In this document: positions 16,754 through 25,756 of the stretch, one piece after another
How the letters are laid out: each line of letters opens with the position of its first letter
Numbering within the stretch: position 1 is the stretch's first letter
Origin: a bacterium
GTDB taxonomy: Bacteria; UBA9089; JASEIO01
Length of the DNA stretch: 64,000 nt
Assembly (NCBI GenBank): GCA_030017475.1
Contig: JASEIO010000001.1
Coordinates: forward strand, 1 to 64,000
Direction: 5' to 3'
Program-made: the position numbers and the translations under genes
The notes under the pieces: generated by a model
Seen by the model: the letters and a program-made list of their open reading frames with translations, nothing else
Databases searched by the model: none
Told to the model about the DNA's origin: nothing

Positions 16754-17173
16754 ATGTTTAACCACACTCTTTGGGGAAAAACAATAAATATTTTAGAGAA
16801 AGGACTTGATGCTGCCACCCTACGTCATCAAGTAATAGCTGATAATATTTCGAATGTAAATACCCCTGGATTTAAAAGAAAGGGGGTCTTATTTGAGAAG
16901 GAATTAAAAGAGGCACTGACCAGGAGACATAGATTTCAAACCAAAACCACTCATCCAAAACATATAAAGTTTACAAGTAGAGACCCTCAAGATGTCTTTC
17001 CTAAAATATTCACTGAATCTCACACATTTTATAGAAATGATTTAGGTAATGTTGATATAGATATAGAGATGTCTAATTTGGCAAAGAACCAAATCATGTA
17101 CAATGCCTTTGTAGAGAGGATTTCAGGTGGATTTAGACTCTTAAGGACTGTACTTAAGGGAGGAGGGATATAA
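16754..17173 (+). CDS. flgB: Flagellar proximal rod protein FlgB
   Basis: 139 residues, standard length. The rod-family N-terminus is visible (TLRHQVIADNISNVNTPGFKRK), as is the C-terminal amphipathic helix (NLAKNQIMYNAFVERISGGF). FlgB forms the proximal rod above FliE and FliF and leaves through the flagellar export gate without a cleaved signal. It starts after GGGAGGGGG and directly abuts flgC (stop-start 0 nt). First gene of the main flagellar run. Confidence 0.95.
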   Translation: MFNHTLWGKTINILEKGLDAATLRHQVIADNISNVNTPGFKRKGVLFEKELKEALTRRHRFQTKTTHPKHIKFTSRDPQDVFPKIFTESHTFYRNDLGNVDIDIEMSNLAKNQIMYNAFVERISGGFRLLRTVLKGGGI

Positions 17174-17614
17174 ATGGGATTATTTGATGCTATTGATACA
17201 TCGAGTTCGGGTTTAACTGCTGAGCGCTTAAGGATGGATGTAATTGCCAATAATATTGCTAATGTCAACACAACTCGTACCCCTGAAGGTGGGCCATACC
17301 GAAGACAACAGGTAATCTTTGAGCCAAGAGAATCCCCAAGATTTAGCATTCCATTTGTAGGTAGAGATAGAAAACTCGAACCAGGGAAGGGAGTTAGGGT
17401 TGTGGCTATCCAGGAGGATGAGTCTCCACCTCGATTGGAATATAGGCCAGGTCATCCTGATGCGGATGAGAATGGGTATGTTAGATTGCCAAATGTAAAT
17501 ATTGTAGTAGAGATGACAGATATGATTACTGCCACTCGTGCATATGAGGCAAATGTTCAAGTAATAACTTCTGCCAAGGATATGATGATGAGGGCATTGA
17601 GAATTGGTCACTAG
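17174..17614 (+). CDS. flgC: Flagellar proximal rod protein FlgC
   Basis: 146 residues. Rod signature LRMDVIANNIANVNTTRTPEG near the N-terminus, GHPDADENGYVRLPNVNIV in the middle and MTDMITATRAYEANVQVITSAK at the C-terminus. It assembles with FlgB in the proximal rod. The gene begins immediately after the flgB stop, so translation is probably coupled. Confidence 0.96.
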   Translation: MGLFDAIDTSSSGLTAERLRMDVIANNIANVNTTRTPEGGPYRRQQVIFEPRESPRFSIPFVGRDRKLEPGKGVRVVAIQEDESPPRLEYRPGHPDADENGYVRLPNVNIVVEMTDMITATRAYEANVQVITSAKDMMMRALRIGH

Positions 17615-17685
17615 ATTAGTTGTCAGTTGTTTAGATACCTATGGCTTGGAAAACCGATAACTAAATAACTAAGGGACGATGCAAG

Positions 17686-17994
17686 ATGCAGGTTGATTTG
17701 AATTCATTGTTACCAAAGCCTATATCTTCTGAAGCTAAGCCGATAAAAAAAGAGAGATCAGACTCTAGCGCTTTAATTGGTACCTTTTCAGAGGTTTTAA
17801 AAGGTGCCTTGACAGATGTAAATGACTTAGCCAATGAGGCAGATCTACTTTCACAAAAATTGGTTACAGGAGAGATTGATAATATTCATGGGGTTATGAT
17901 TGCTGTATCAAAGGCAGAAGTGGCATTAGATTTGACTAATCAGATTAGAAATCGAGTGATAAGGGCTTATGAAGAAATAATGCGTATGCGCTAA
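17686..17994 (+). CDS. fliE: Flagellar hook-basal body protein FliE
   Basis: 102 residues. The conserved C-terminal half is present (LVTGEIDNIHGVMIAVSKAE, LTNQIRNRVIRAYEEIMRM). FliE joins the MS ring (FliF) to the rod and plugs the export channel. The 71-bp gap upstream contains AGTTGTCAGTTGTTTAG, a word family repeated in several spacers here, and ACCGATAA without a convincing -35. Confidence 0.93.
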   Translation: MQVDLNSLLPKPISSEAKPIKKERSDSSALIGTFSEVLKGALTDVNDLANEADLLSQKLVTGEIDNIHGVMIAVSKAEVALDLTNQIRNRVIRAYEEIMRMR

Positions 17995-18050
17995 GGTTAT
18001 TTGTCAGGTGTTAGTATCTAAATATCTAAAAACTAAAAAGGGGAGGGGAA

Positions 18051-19685
18051 ATGCCGGAGTGGCTTTCACGGTTTGCTGAACAAATAAAAGGGGTTTGGGG
18101 TGGTCTAAATAGAGCTCAGAAGGCGATTTTAATAGGGGTTACAGGGTTTGTTTTTGTAGCCTTAACTGTCCTTATATTTTATGTTTCACGTCCAGAATGG
18201 GTTATTCTATATTCTAGATTAGATCCTGCTGAGGCAGGAAGGATAACTGCAAAATTAGCTGATTGGAAGCAACCTTATAAATTGGAAGAGACAACAATCC
18301 TTGTGCCAGTGAAAGATAAGGATAGGATTAGATTAAGACTTGCTGCTGAAGAATTGGCTCCTACAGGAGGTATTGTAACCTTTGATATCTTTGACAAGAT
18401 AAAATTAACCACTACTGATTATGAAAGACGGGTTAACTTTTTAAGGGCCTTGCAGGGAGAGTTAACCCGGACAATTGAGTCAATTGAGCCTATAGAGAGT
18501 GCGAGGGTTATGATTGTTATGCCCGAGAAAAAACTCTATTTAGAGGAGGAAGAACCGGTTACTGCCTCTATTAAGCTTAAACTGAAACCTTATGCCCAGC
18601 TTACCTCAGGACAGGTCAAAGGGATTGTTAATCTGGCTGCTTCAGCGGTTGAAGGACTTACCCCTGAGAATGTAACTGTGGTAGATAATAAAGGAAATAT
18701 CCTTTCTGATTTAATTAAACAGGAAGGTGAGATGACAACCTTGACTGCTAACCAGCTTGAATTACAGAAAGGAGAGGGAAAGGTATTAGAAAGAAAGATT
18801 CGTCATACATTAGGACAGGTACTTGGCCAAGATAAGGTGGAGGCAATTGTTAAATGTGAGATGGATTTTGATCGTGTGGAATCAAGGGCAGAGAGGTATT
18901 CAATGCCTGGATTTGAACAATTAAAGGTCTCCGAGGAGAAGGTCGATGAGCATTTTGAAGGCAAAGGGGCTACCCCTGGTGGTCCACCAGGTGTTGAGGC
19001 AAATATACCTGGGTATAAGGGAGTGGAAAAGGTAGGTCCAATGCAATATGATAAGAAGGAGGAAAGAATCAATTACCTTGCCGATAAAGAGGATATTGTA
19101 AGGATTCGTTCTCCTTATGTCTCAAGAATATCCGTAGCAGTATTCATTGATGGGAGTTATGAAAGGGATAAGGAAGGGAAATTGAAACTGGATGAGGAAG
19201 GAAAACCTATTTATATTCCAAGGACTAAAGAGGAGATGCAAACCTTTGAAGAGTTAGTCTGGGCTGCTATTGGGTCAGAAAAAGGGAAGACGTATAAAGA
19301 TAGGGAGTATATTGTTAAGGTTAAGAATGTCCAATTTGACCGGACTGAAGAGTGGGCTCAAGAACTGGAGGAAAAAAGGATAGTTGCGCAAAGGCGAATA
19401 TTAAGCTTAGCTATTATAGGGGCATTGGTCTTTTTAGTAGGTATTGTAGCTTTAGTTAGATGGCAAGCAAGGAAAAAAAGAGAGAGGCTTGAAGAGGAGG
19501 CAAGAAGGAGGGAATTAGAAAGAGAAGCAGCTCTACGTGCAGTAGAAGAGGAGGAATTGGTGAAGTTGCCACCAGAGGAAAGAGAAAGGATAGAATTGCA
19601 GCAAAGGACTGAGAGGATAGCTAAGGAGAAGCCAGAATTAGTAGCAGATTTAGTAAGAACCTGGATGGCAGAGGTACCAGAATAG
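18051..19685 (+). CDS. fliF: Flagellar MS-ring protein FliF
   Basis: 544 residues. First membrane segment about residues 25-45 (ILIGVTGFVFVALTVLIFYV), second about 448-465 (LSLAIIGALVFLVGIVAL). Between them are the ring-building domains (LYSRLDPAEAGRITAKL, ERRVNFLRALQGELTRTI, SARVMIVMPE). The C-terminus (ELVADLVRTWMAEVPE) binds FliG. It forms the inner-membrane MS ring. The loop GATPGGPPGVEANIPGY is typical. Start preceded by GGGGAGGGG. Confidence 0.96.
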   Translation: MPEWLSRFAEQIKGVWGGLNRAQKAILIGVTGFVFVALTVLIFYVSRPEWVILYSRLDPAEAGRITAKLADWKQPYKLEETTILVPVKDKDRIRLRLAAEELAPTGGIVTFDIFDKIKLTTTDYERRVNFLRALQGELTRTIESIEPIESARVMIVMPEKKLYLEEEEPVTASIKLKLKPYAQLTSGQVKGIVNLAASAVEGLTPENVTVVDNKGNILSDLIKQEGEMTTLTANQLELQKGEGKVLERKIRHTLGQVLGQDKVEAIVKCEMDFDRVESRAERYSMPGFEQLKVSEEKVDEHFEGKGATPGGPPGVEANIPGYKGVEKVGPMQYDKKEERINYLADKEDIVRIRSPYVSRISVAVFIDGSYERDKEGKLKLDEEGKPIYIPRTKEEMQTFEELVWAAIGSEKGKTYKDREYIVKVKNVQFDRTEEWAQELEEKRIVAQRRILSLAIIGALVFLVGIVALVRWQARKKRERLEEEARRRELEREAALRAVEEEELVKLPPEERERIELQQRTERIAKEKPELVADLVRTWMAEVPE

Positions 19686-19719
19686 GCTATCAGTTAACTA
19701 AAAAGGGGAGGTGATTATT

Positions 19720-20733
19720 ATGGCGGCTGTTGGGGAGCTAACAGGGCCTCAAAAGGCAGCTATACTTTTGGTTTCATTGGGTGAGGATGCCTCAGCAGAT
19801 GTTTTTAAACATCTGCGTGATGAAGAGATTGAACAGATAACCTTAGAGATTGCAAGATTGCCGAGGATTGACGCAGAGCAAAGACACCGTGTTATGGTTG
19901 AGTTTCATCAGATGATTCAAGCTCAGGAGTTTATTTCTCAAGGTGGAATTGAATATGCTCGGGAGGTGTTAGAGCGGTCTTTGGGTTCAAGTAAAGCAGC
20001 AGAGATAATTAATAGATTGATTTCTTCTTTACAAGTGAAGCCATTCGATTTTATAAGGAAGGCTGAACCGAGACAACTTTTGAACTTTATTCAGAATGAA
20101 CATCCGCAGACCATTGCCTTAGTTTTGTCATATCTGCCTCCTGATAAGGCTTCAGAAGTTCTATCACAACTTCCTGCTGAACTTCAAACAGATGTTACTC
20201 AGCGTATTGCCTTTATGGATAGGACCTCTCCTGAGGTTTTGAAAGATGTGGAAAGGGTATTGGAGAAGAAGCTATCCTCTTTTATCTCAGAAGAATATAC
20301 TGCTGTTGGTGGAATTCAAACTATAGTAGATATGTTGAATATGGCAGATAGAGGGACAGAGAAGACAATTTTAGAGAGTTTAGGGGAACAGAATCCAGAA
20401 CTGGTAGAAGAGATAAAAAAGAGGATGTTTGTATTTGAAGATATTGTTTTGTTGGATGATAGATCTTGTCAAAAGGTTTTGAGAGAGGTGGAGATATCGG
20501 ATTTGGCGCTTGCTTTAAAAGGAGTGGAGGAAAAGATAAAAGATAAGATATTTAATAATATGCCTAAACGTGCTGCAGCAATGCTTCGGGATGAATTGGA
20601 GTATTTAGGTCCGGTTAGGGCGCGCGATGTAGAAGAGGCTCAGCAAAAGATAGTAAATATTATAAGACAATTAGAAGATTCTGGAGATATTATTGTTTCT
20701 CGTGGCGGGAAAGGAGAGGCTATAATTGAATAA
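19720..20733 (+). CDS. fliG: Flagellar rotor switch protein FliG
   Basis: 337 residues from the ATG that follows GGGGAGG by 8 nt (a GTG three codons earlier is less likely). The three armadillo-like domains are recognisable: N (GPQKAAILLVSLGEDASADVF), middle with the EHPQT motif (NEHPQTIALVLSYLPPDKA) and C (LAKALKG-type SDLALALKGVEEKIKDKIF). It couples stator force to rotation and binds FliF and FliM. The 3' end overlaps fliH by 8 nt. Confidence 0.97.
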   Translation: MAAVGELTGPQKAAILLVSLGEDASADVFKHLRDEEIEQITLEIARLPRIDAEQRHRVMVEFHQMIQAQEFISQGGIEYAREVLERSLGSSKAAEIINRLISSLQVKPFDFIRKAEPRQLLNFIQNEHPQTIALVLSYLPPDKASEVLSQLPAELQTDVTQRIAFMDRTSPEVLKDVERVLEKKLSSFISEEYTAVGGIQTIVDMLNMADRGTEKTILESLGEQNPELVEEIKKRMFVFEDIVLLDDRSCQKVLREVEISDLALALKGVEEKIKDKIFNNMPKRAAAMLRDELEYLGPVRARDVEEAQQKIVNIIRQLEDSGDIIVSRGGKGEAIIE

Positions 20734-21526
20734 GATTTATAAATCTTCCTACCTTCCACCAGATGGTCCAAAAGTAATAATAGATCAAGAAGCGATTGCT
20801 TCAACTGGAGGTCATACTGTTTTAGAGACATTAGATAATCGAATAAGGCAGGCACAAAAAAGACTTCTTAAGCTTAATGCAGAGATTGAAAGAAAAAAAG
20901 AGGAGGCACAAACATTAAAAGAGACAATAGTTCAAGAGGCGAATAAAAAGGCAGAAAAAGTTTTAGAAGAGGCAAAATGGAAAGGAGAGAAGGAAATCGA
21001 GCGTATTAAAAGACAGGCAGAAGAGGAAGGTAGAAAGAAAGGAGAGGAAGAGGGTTTTAGACAAGGGAGGCAGACAGTACAGAAACTTTTAAATAAGCTT
21101 GAGGATATAATTACAGAGGCAAAGGTAAAAAGGAATGAGATTATTCGTTCTTCAGAGGCTGATATTATGTGTTTAGCGATTCTTATAGCAGAAAAGATTA
21201 TTGGGTCTGAAATCTCAACAAATAGAGAGGTTGTTTTAAATAATGTAAAAAAGGCATTGAAAAAGATAACTGGAAAGGAAGAGATTGTAATTAGAGTGAA
21301 TATAGATGATTTAGAATTGGTAAAAGGGCACAAGTCGGAGTTCTTAAATCAGGTTAGGACCTTACGAAAGATAGATTTTGAAGAGGATCCATCTATAGAA
21401 CGAGGAGGATGTAGAATATTGACTGACTTTGGTTCAGTTGATGCGAGACTTTCCACTCAATTGGATGAAATAAGGAAGAGTTTACTCAATGTAGCTGAAC
21501 AGGTCAAAATAGAACCAGAGATATAG
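20726..21526 (+). CDS. fliH: Flagellar export ATPase regulator FliH
   Basis: 266 residues from a TTG start with AAAGGAGAGG upstream. Residues about 40-125 are a charged coiled coil rich in E, K and R (EEEGRKKGEEEGFRQGRQ, with the G-x3-G pattern usual for FliH). The C-terminal half resembles the V-ATPase E-subunit/FliH fold (LIAEKIIGSEISTNREVVL, INVDDLE-like INIDDLELVKGH). It holds FliI at the export gate. It overlaps fliG, so translation is coupled. Confidence 0.9.
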   Translation: MNKIYKSSYLPPDGPKVIIDQEAIASTGGHTVLETLDNRIRQAQKRLLKLNAEIERKKEEAQTLKETIVQEANKKAEKVLEEAKWKGEKEIERIKRQAEEEGRKKGEEEGFRQGRQTVQKLLNKLEDIITEAKVKRNEIIRSSEADIMCLAILIAEKIIGSEISTNREVVLNNVKKALKKITGKEEIVIRVNIDDLELVKGHKSEFLNQVRTLRKIDFEEDPSIERGGCRILTDFGSVDARLSTQLDEIRKSLLNVAEQVKIEPEI

Positions 21527-21565
21527 ATACGGAGACTGGTTAACATATACAAATGGAGAATAGAG

Positions 21566-22879
21566 ATGGGGGTATATGTAGAGAGGTATAAAGAGGTGAT
21601 AAATGGAGTGGACCCGATTAGATTATGCGGTCGAGTGACTAAAGTTATTGGATTAGTGATTGAAGCTGCGGGTCCTTCAGCTCGAATTGGAGAGATCTGT
21701 CTGATTAGACTACCAGATGGATCGGAGATACGGGCAGAGGTTGTGGGATTTAGAGAAAACCGTGTTTTGTTAATGCCTATTGGTGGGATGGAAGGTATTG
21801 GTCCAGGATGTGAGGTAATTGCTACTTCACGGCCTTTAACTATAAAAGTAGGAGAAGGGTTACGTGGAAGGATATTGGATGGGATTGGAAATCCTATAGA
21901 TGGGAAAGGAGAGATTGAGGCAAGTACGGAGTATTCAATCATCAATTTTCCTCCAGATCCATTAACCCGTAAAAGGGTGACCGAGCCATTATCTGTAGGA
22001 ATAAGGGCAATCGATTCTACCTTGACCTTTGGTAAAGGGCAAAGGATGGGAATATTTTCTGGGTCTGGGGTTGGTAAGTCAACACTAATGGGAATGATTG
22101 CAAGATATACCTCTGCCACGATTAATGTAATTGGACTAATCGGAGAAAGGGGAAGAGAAGTAAGGGAGTTTATTGAGAGGGATTTAGGAGAAGAAGGTTT
22201 GAAAAGGTCGGTTTTGGTAGTAGCTACAAATGATAAGCCCCCTCTAATTAGGTTAAGGGGTGCCTTTGTAACTATAACTATTGCTGAATATTTTAGGGAT
22301 AAAGGGTATGATGTAATGTTAATGATGGATTCAATAACACGCTTTGCAAGGGCACAAAGAGAGGTAGGGTTAGCAATTGGAGAACCACCAGCACAACGTG
22401 GGTTCACTCCTTCGGTGTTTGAGCTTTTACCGAAATTGCTTGAAAGGTCTGGAAATTCCGATAAAGGCTCAATCACTGGTATCTATACGATCTTAGTGGA
22501 TGCCGATGATATGAATGAGCCAATTGCGGATAATGTAAGGGCAATCTTAGATGGACACATTGTATTGTCTCGGAATTTGGCATCTCGGAATCATTATCCA
22601 GCTATTGATGTATTAGAGAGTGTATCTCGTTGTATGATCGATATTGTTTCTGAGCAACATGAAAAGTCCTCTCGGAGGTTAAGAGAGGTATTGGCAGTAA
22701 TCCGCGATGCACAAGATCTAATTGATATTGGAGCTTATGTAAAGGGATCAAATCCTAAGATTGATTATGCTATTACCATGATTTCAAAGGTAAATGAGTT
22801 TTTACGTCAAGGGATTCAAGAGAGATGTGATTATGAATCCACTATAAGTAGATTGTTAGAGATGTTCCCAGAGCAGTAA
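21566..22879 (+). CDS. fliI: Flagellar export ATPase FliI
   Basis: 437 residues. Walker A GSGVGKST about 167-174, GERGREVREFIE, Walker B VMLMMDSITRFARAQREVG and the T3S signature PPAQRGFTPSVF. Member of the F1-beta-like family. It forms the ring that unfolds and delivers substrates with FliH and FliJ. A 39-bp gap follows fliH. Confidence 0.97.
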   Translation: MGVYVERYKEVINGVDPIRLCGRVTKVIGLVIEAAGPSARIGEICLIRLPDGSEIRAEVVGFRENRVLLMPIGGMEGIGPGCEVIATSRPLTIKVGEGLRGRILDGIGNPIDGKGEIEASTEYSIINFPPDPLTRKRVTEPLSVGIRAIDSTLTFGKGQRMGIFSGSGVGKSTLMGMIARYTSATINVIGLIGERGREVREFIERDLGEEGLKRSVLVVATNDKPPLIRLRGAFVTITIAEYFRDKGYDVMLMMDSITRFARAQREVGLAIGEPPAQRGFTPSVFELLPKLLERSGNSDKGSITGIYTILVDADDMNEPIADNVRAILDGHIVLSRNLASRNHYPAIDVLESVSRCMIDIVSEQHEKSSRRLREVLAVIRDAQDLIDIGAYVKGSNPKIDYAITMISKVNEFLRQGIQERCDYESTISRLLEMFPEQ

Positions 22880-22926
22880 TATTATTACAATGGATTATAT
22901 GGACTGCTGGGCGAAGCGAGGTTGAT

Positions 22927-23385
22927 GTGCCAAGGTTTAGTTTTAAGTTACAAAGGGTATTGGATATAAAAGAGAGGAAAGAGGAGCAGTTAAAAGGAGA
23001 ATTGGCAAACGTAAAGAGAGAGTACGAGGAAGAGGAAGAGATTTTACATTCGCTTGAAAGAAGTCATAGTATTTATTTAGATAGATTGAGAAGGCATCAA
23101 TTAAATACAATCTCAATACAAGAAGTAAGGTGGTATCAAACCTATCTCTCGAAGTTGGTTAATGATATCTCTTCGCAATCACAAAAATTAGAGGATTTAT
23201 TGAGGAGGATAGATGAATTGAAAGAGAAGTTAATTGAGGTGTCAAAAGAAAGGAGGGTTTTGGAAAAACTCAAGGAGAGAAAATGGGATGAATTCAAGCA
23301 TGAGGTTGAGTATCTTGAACAAGAGACGTTGGATGAGATAGGTACCTCTCGGCATATTCGAGGAGAAGGTTCATTTCGTCTATAG
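22927..23385 (+). CDS. fliJ: Flagellar export chaperone FliJ
   Basis: 152 residues, almost entirely heptad-like coiled coil. The family N-terminus FSFKLQRVLDIKERKEEQ is clear. GTG start (GAGG five nt upstream). FliJ inserts as a stalk into the FliI ring and recycles chaperones. Position after fliI confirms the call despite low sequence conservation. Confidence 0.88.
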   Translation: MPRFSFKLQRVLDIKERKEEQLKGELANVKREYEEEEEILHSLERSHSIYLDRLRRHQLNTISIQEVRWYQTYLSKLVNDISSQSQKLEDLLRRIDELKEKLIEVSKERRVLEKLKERKWDEFKHEVEYLEQETLDEIGTSRHIRGEGSFRL

Positions 23386-23396
23386 AGGAAGAAAGG

Positions 23397-23978
23397 ATGA
23401 TTGAAGGTGTAGAGCGTGTACTATATAGGATTGAAGAAATAAAGAAAAGATTTGGGGATTACTTTCCTTACATTAACACAGAACATAAAACACAGAAGAA
23501 GGAATTTAAGGATGTATTGGAAGAGGTTGAGAATACCCAACACTCAACATCCAACACCCAGTACCCAAAACCCAGTATCCAAGACCAAGAGGGAGTCGAT
23601 GCGCTAATTGATAAATATAGTGAGAAATATGGGGTGGATAGGGCATTGATTAATGCAGTGATTAAGGTGGAGTCAAATTTCAATCCTCGAGCTATTTCAC
23701 CGAAGGGTGCTTGTGGGCTTATGCAACTTATGCCCAAAACTGCTAAACTTCTTGGAGTAGATGACCCATTTTCACCAGCTCAGAATATAGAGGGGGGAGT
23801 TAGGTATCTTCGGTCTTTATTAGATGAATTCGGTGGAGATATATCTTTGGCGCTTGCTGCATACAATGCAGGTCCGACCTTAGTTAAAAGGCTGGGTAGG
23901 ATTCCAAAAATCTTTGAGACCGAGAACTATGTTCAAAGGGTAATGAGATATTATAAATCACAAGCTTCAAGGGGTTAG
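23397..23978 (+). CDS. Lytic transglycosylase (SLT domain) of the flagellar operon
   Basis: 193 residues. Residues about 66-190 are an SLT domain: the catalytic Glu92 lies in VIKVESNFNPRAISPKGACG, followed by GLMQLMPKTA and AAYNAGPTLVKR. It would cut peptidoglycan to let the rod through, the job of the FlgJ muramidase elsewhere. No signal peptide or membrane segment is seen, so export through the flagellar gate is possible (inference). Residues 46-63 come from a CCCANNA-type repetitive stretch (23532-23586) and look like a neutral insertion in the linker. Confidence 0.88.
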   Translation: MIEGVERVLYRIEEIKKRFGDYFPYINTEHKTQKKEFKDVLEEVENTQHSTSNTQYPKPSIQDQEGVDALIDKYSEKYGVDRALINAVIKVESNFNPRAISPKGACGLMQLMPKTAKLLGVDDPFSPAQNIEGGVRYLRSLLDEFGGDISLALAAYNAGPTLVKRLGRIPKIFETENYVQRVMRYYKSQASRG

Positions 23979-23979
23979 A

Positions 23980-24549
23980 TTGAAGGTTACGTTAATTGTT
24001 ATACTTCTTCTTTCGATAATCGGTGGTTTGTTAATAGGTGGAGCGTATCTTCTTGATTATCTTGGAATAATCAGTCTTACTGAGACACTTATTCCTCACT
24101 TAGTTAAGGTACCCTATCTTGGGCGATTTTTTATAGAAAAGGAGATTCCATTAGAGGTTTTAAAAGAAGAGGAATTACGGAAGCTTGAAATATCTCTGGA
24201 GGAGAAGGGTAAGGAGTTAGAGCTTAAAAAGGCAAGGCTTAAAAAGGTGGAGGAGGATTTAGTAAAAAAAAGGAAAGAACTTGCAGTCTTAGAAAAAGGT
24301 TTATATGAACAGATAAAGGGTTTAAAAAAGAAGGAGGAGGCGTATCAAGATAGAGAAAAGAATCTGCGAGACTTAGCCACCTATCTTCAAGGGATGCCAC
24401 CGGTTGCCTCAGCAAAGATCTTGGAAGAGATGGATGATCTATTGGTAATTGATATATTGCGCAGGATGGAGGAAAGGAATGTTGCGGCTGTCATGATGAA
24501 AATGGATCCAAAAAAGGCAAGCGAAATATCACGTAAAATGAGTAGGTGA
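23980..24549 (+). CDS. MotE-like membrane-anchored coiled-coil protein (MgtE N-like domain)
   Basis: 189 residues from a TTG start. One N-terminal membrane segment (VILLLSIIGGLLIGGAYLL), a charged coiled coil (60-120), then a FliG/MgtE-N-type helical domain (LQGMPPVASAKILEEMDDLL, NVAAVMMKMDPKKASEISR). This layout fits the YlxF/MotE proteins between fliJ and fliK, which help place FliG or stator parts. It follows the transglycosylase by 1 nt and overlaps the fliK-like gene region. Confidence 0.82.
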   Translation: MKVTLIVILLLSIIGGLLIGGAYLLDYLGIISLTETLIPHLVKVPYLGRFFIEKEIPLEVLKEEELRKLEISLEEKGKELELKKARLKKVEEDLVKKRKELAVLEKGLYEQIKGLKKKEEAYQDREKNLRDLATYLQGMPPVASAKILEEMDDLLVIDILRRMEERNVAAVMMKMDPKKASEISRKMSR

Positions 24550-24554
24550 GGGAT

Positions 24555-25247
24555 ATGACTATTGATAAGTTAAATTCGAATAGTTTTGAAAGACATAACC
24601 CTTTGTTGAGGCATAATAAAGGGAATAAAGAAGCCTTCTCAGAGATATTAATTAGGGTATTTAAGGAGGGGAATAATTCGTTACCCCATATTACTTGGTT
24701 AGAAGAGAATGGAGAAGATCTTGATGTTAAAGATTTTGCTAGAATTTTTAGGTGGCTTAGGGAAAAAGAACAGGAGGTAAAAGATCCGCAATTCACGGTC
24801 TATAGCTCAGAACGTCCATCACCCCTCACCCATCACCCAATACCCAATATCCAATGCGAAACATCCATCATCCAGCATCCAGTTTACCAACTTATAGAGA
24901 AGATTAGGATCCATTTATTGAAAAAGAGAAAGGAGGTAATAATTCATATAGAAGACAAGTCCCTCGGGAGACTTCTTGTGCGTGTTAAGGTTTGTTCGGG
25001 AAAGGTAAGTCTTAGGTTTGTGGTTGCAAATCCGTATACCAAAAAACTGATTGAGGGAAATATAGACATGCTGAACCAATCCTTTATAGGTTTGGGTATG
25101 GAATTACGTGAATTTGAGGTTTTGGTTGGCAGGGATGAGAGAGATCTTACGACAGAATGCAGGACTGGCAAATTACCCGGAGAAGATGAAGAGAGCGAAG
25201 AGATTGGTGTTGTTTGGACAAATAATATTATCGATTACGTAGCCTAA
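24555..25247 (+). CDS. fliK: Short FliK-like hook-length control protein
   Basis: 230 residues from ATG (an in-frame GTG is 9 nt earlier). Only the C-terminal Flg_hook domain is recognisable: EVIIHIEDKSLGRLLVRVKV, then GKVSLRFVVANPYTKKLIEG and LNQSFIGLGMELREFEVLVG. The N-terminal ruler part is under 120 residues, far shorter than usual FliK, and includes a repetitive CCCANNA-type stretch (24813-24882). FliK measures the hook and switches export specificity. A short FliK beside a giant FlgE is odd. Location before flgD supports the call. Confidence 0.8.
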   Translation: MTIDKLNSNSFERHNPLLRHNKGNKEAFSEILIRVFKEGNNSLPHITWLEENGEDLDVKDFARIFRWLREKEQEVKDPQFTVYSSERPSPLTHHPIPNIQCETSIIQHPVYQLIEKIRIHLLKKRKEVIIHIEDKSLGRLLVRVKVCSGKVSLRFVVANPYTKKLIEGNIDMLNQSFIGLGMELREFEVLVGRDERDLTTECRTGKLPGEDEESEEIGVVWTNNIIDYVA

Positions 25248-25268
25248 CAAATTTAGTTAAAAAGTGCT

Positions 25269-25295
25269 TAAGATTTAAGGGATTTATGCCGATAA
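25269..25295 (+). promoter_or_regulatory. Sigma-28 promoter before flgD-flgE
   Basis: TAAG (25269-25272), 15 bp, GCCGATAA (25288-25295), an exact -10 match. Start near 25302; flgD begins at 25325 after AAAGGAGGAGG. This would drive flgD and flgE copy C independently of flgB. Confidence 0.7.
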
Positions 25296-25324
25296 TAATA
25301 TAAAATGTTGTAAAGGAGGAGGAT

Positions 25325-25756
25325 ATGCCTGTTGAACGAATAAGGGCCGGGGATTTTAATCTGCTTGAGGATGTAACAGGTAAAAAGAGAAGGTTAGACG
25401 AGACCATCTTAGGTAAAGATGACTTTTTGAAATTATTGATTACCCAGTTGAAAACCCAAAACCCATTGGAACCAACGGGTAATATAGAATTCATTGCCCA
25501 ACTTGCAGAGTTTTCAGCATTAGAGCAGATGCAGAACTTGAATGATAAATTTGATAAATTTTTTGGAAGACCACCCGATTTGATGACAATGGCTTTACCT
25601 ATTTTAGGGAAGAAGGTAGTAACTGCTACCCTCGGTGGAAATAATGAGCCGATTTCTGGCATAGCATCAAGGATTAGATTTAAAGATGGTGGGGTACGGA
25701 TAACCGTTGGGGATATAGAGGTTGGGTTAGAAGATATTAAAGAGGTATCTATTTAA
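25325..25756 (+). CDS. flgD: Flagellar hook scaffold protein FlgD
   Basis: 143 residues, short form without the C-terminal Tudor/FnIII extension. The conserved N-terminal block is KDDFLKLLITQLKTQNPLEP, then EFIAQLAEFSALEQMQNLND. FlgD caps the growing hook. A TRX-like C-terminal strand region (GGVRITVGDIEVGLEDIKEV) ends the protein. Strong ribosome site AAAGGAGGAGG. Confidence 0.95.
   Translation: MPVERIRAGDFNLLEDVTGKKRRLDETILGKDDFLKLLITQLKTQNPLEPTGNIEFIAQLAEFSALEQMQNLNDKFDKFFGRPPDLMTMALPILGKKVVTATLGGNNEPISGIASRIRFKDGGVRITVGDIEVGLEDIKEVSI

Noticed and set aside
19077-19084. GCCGATAA inside fliF as a sigma-28 promoter
   Set aside because: It lies within coding sequence and has no TAAA/TAAG 15 bp upstream.
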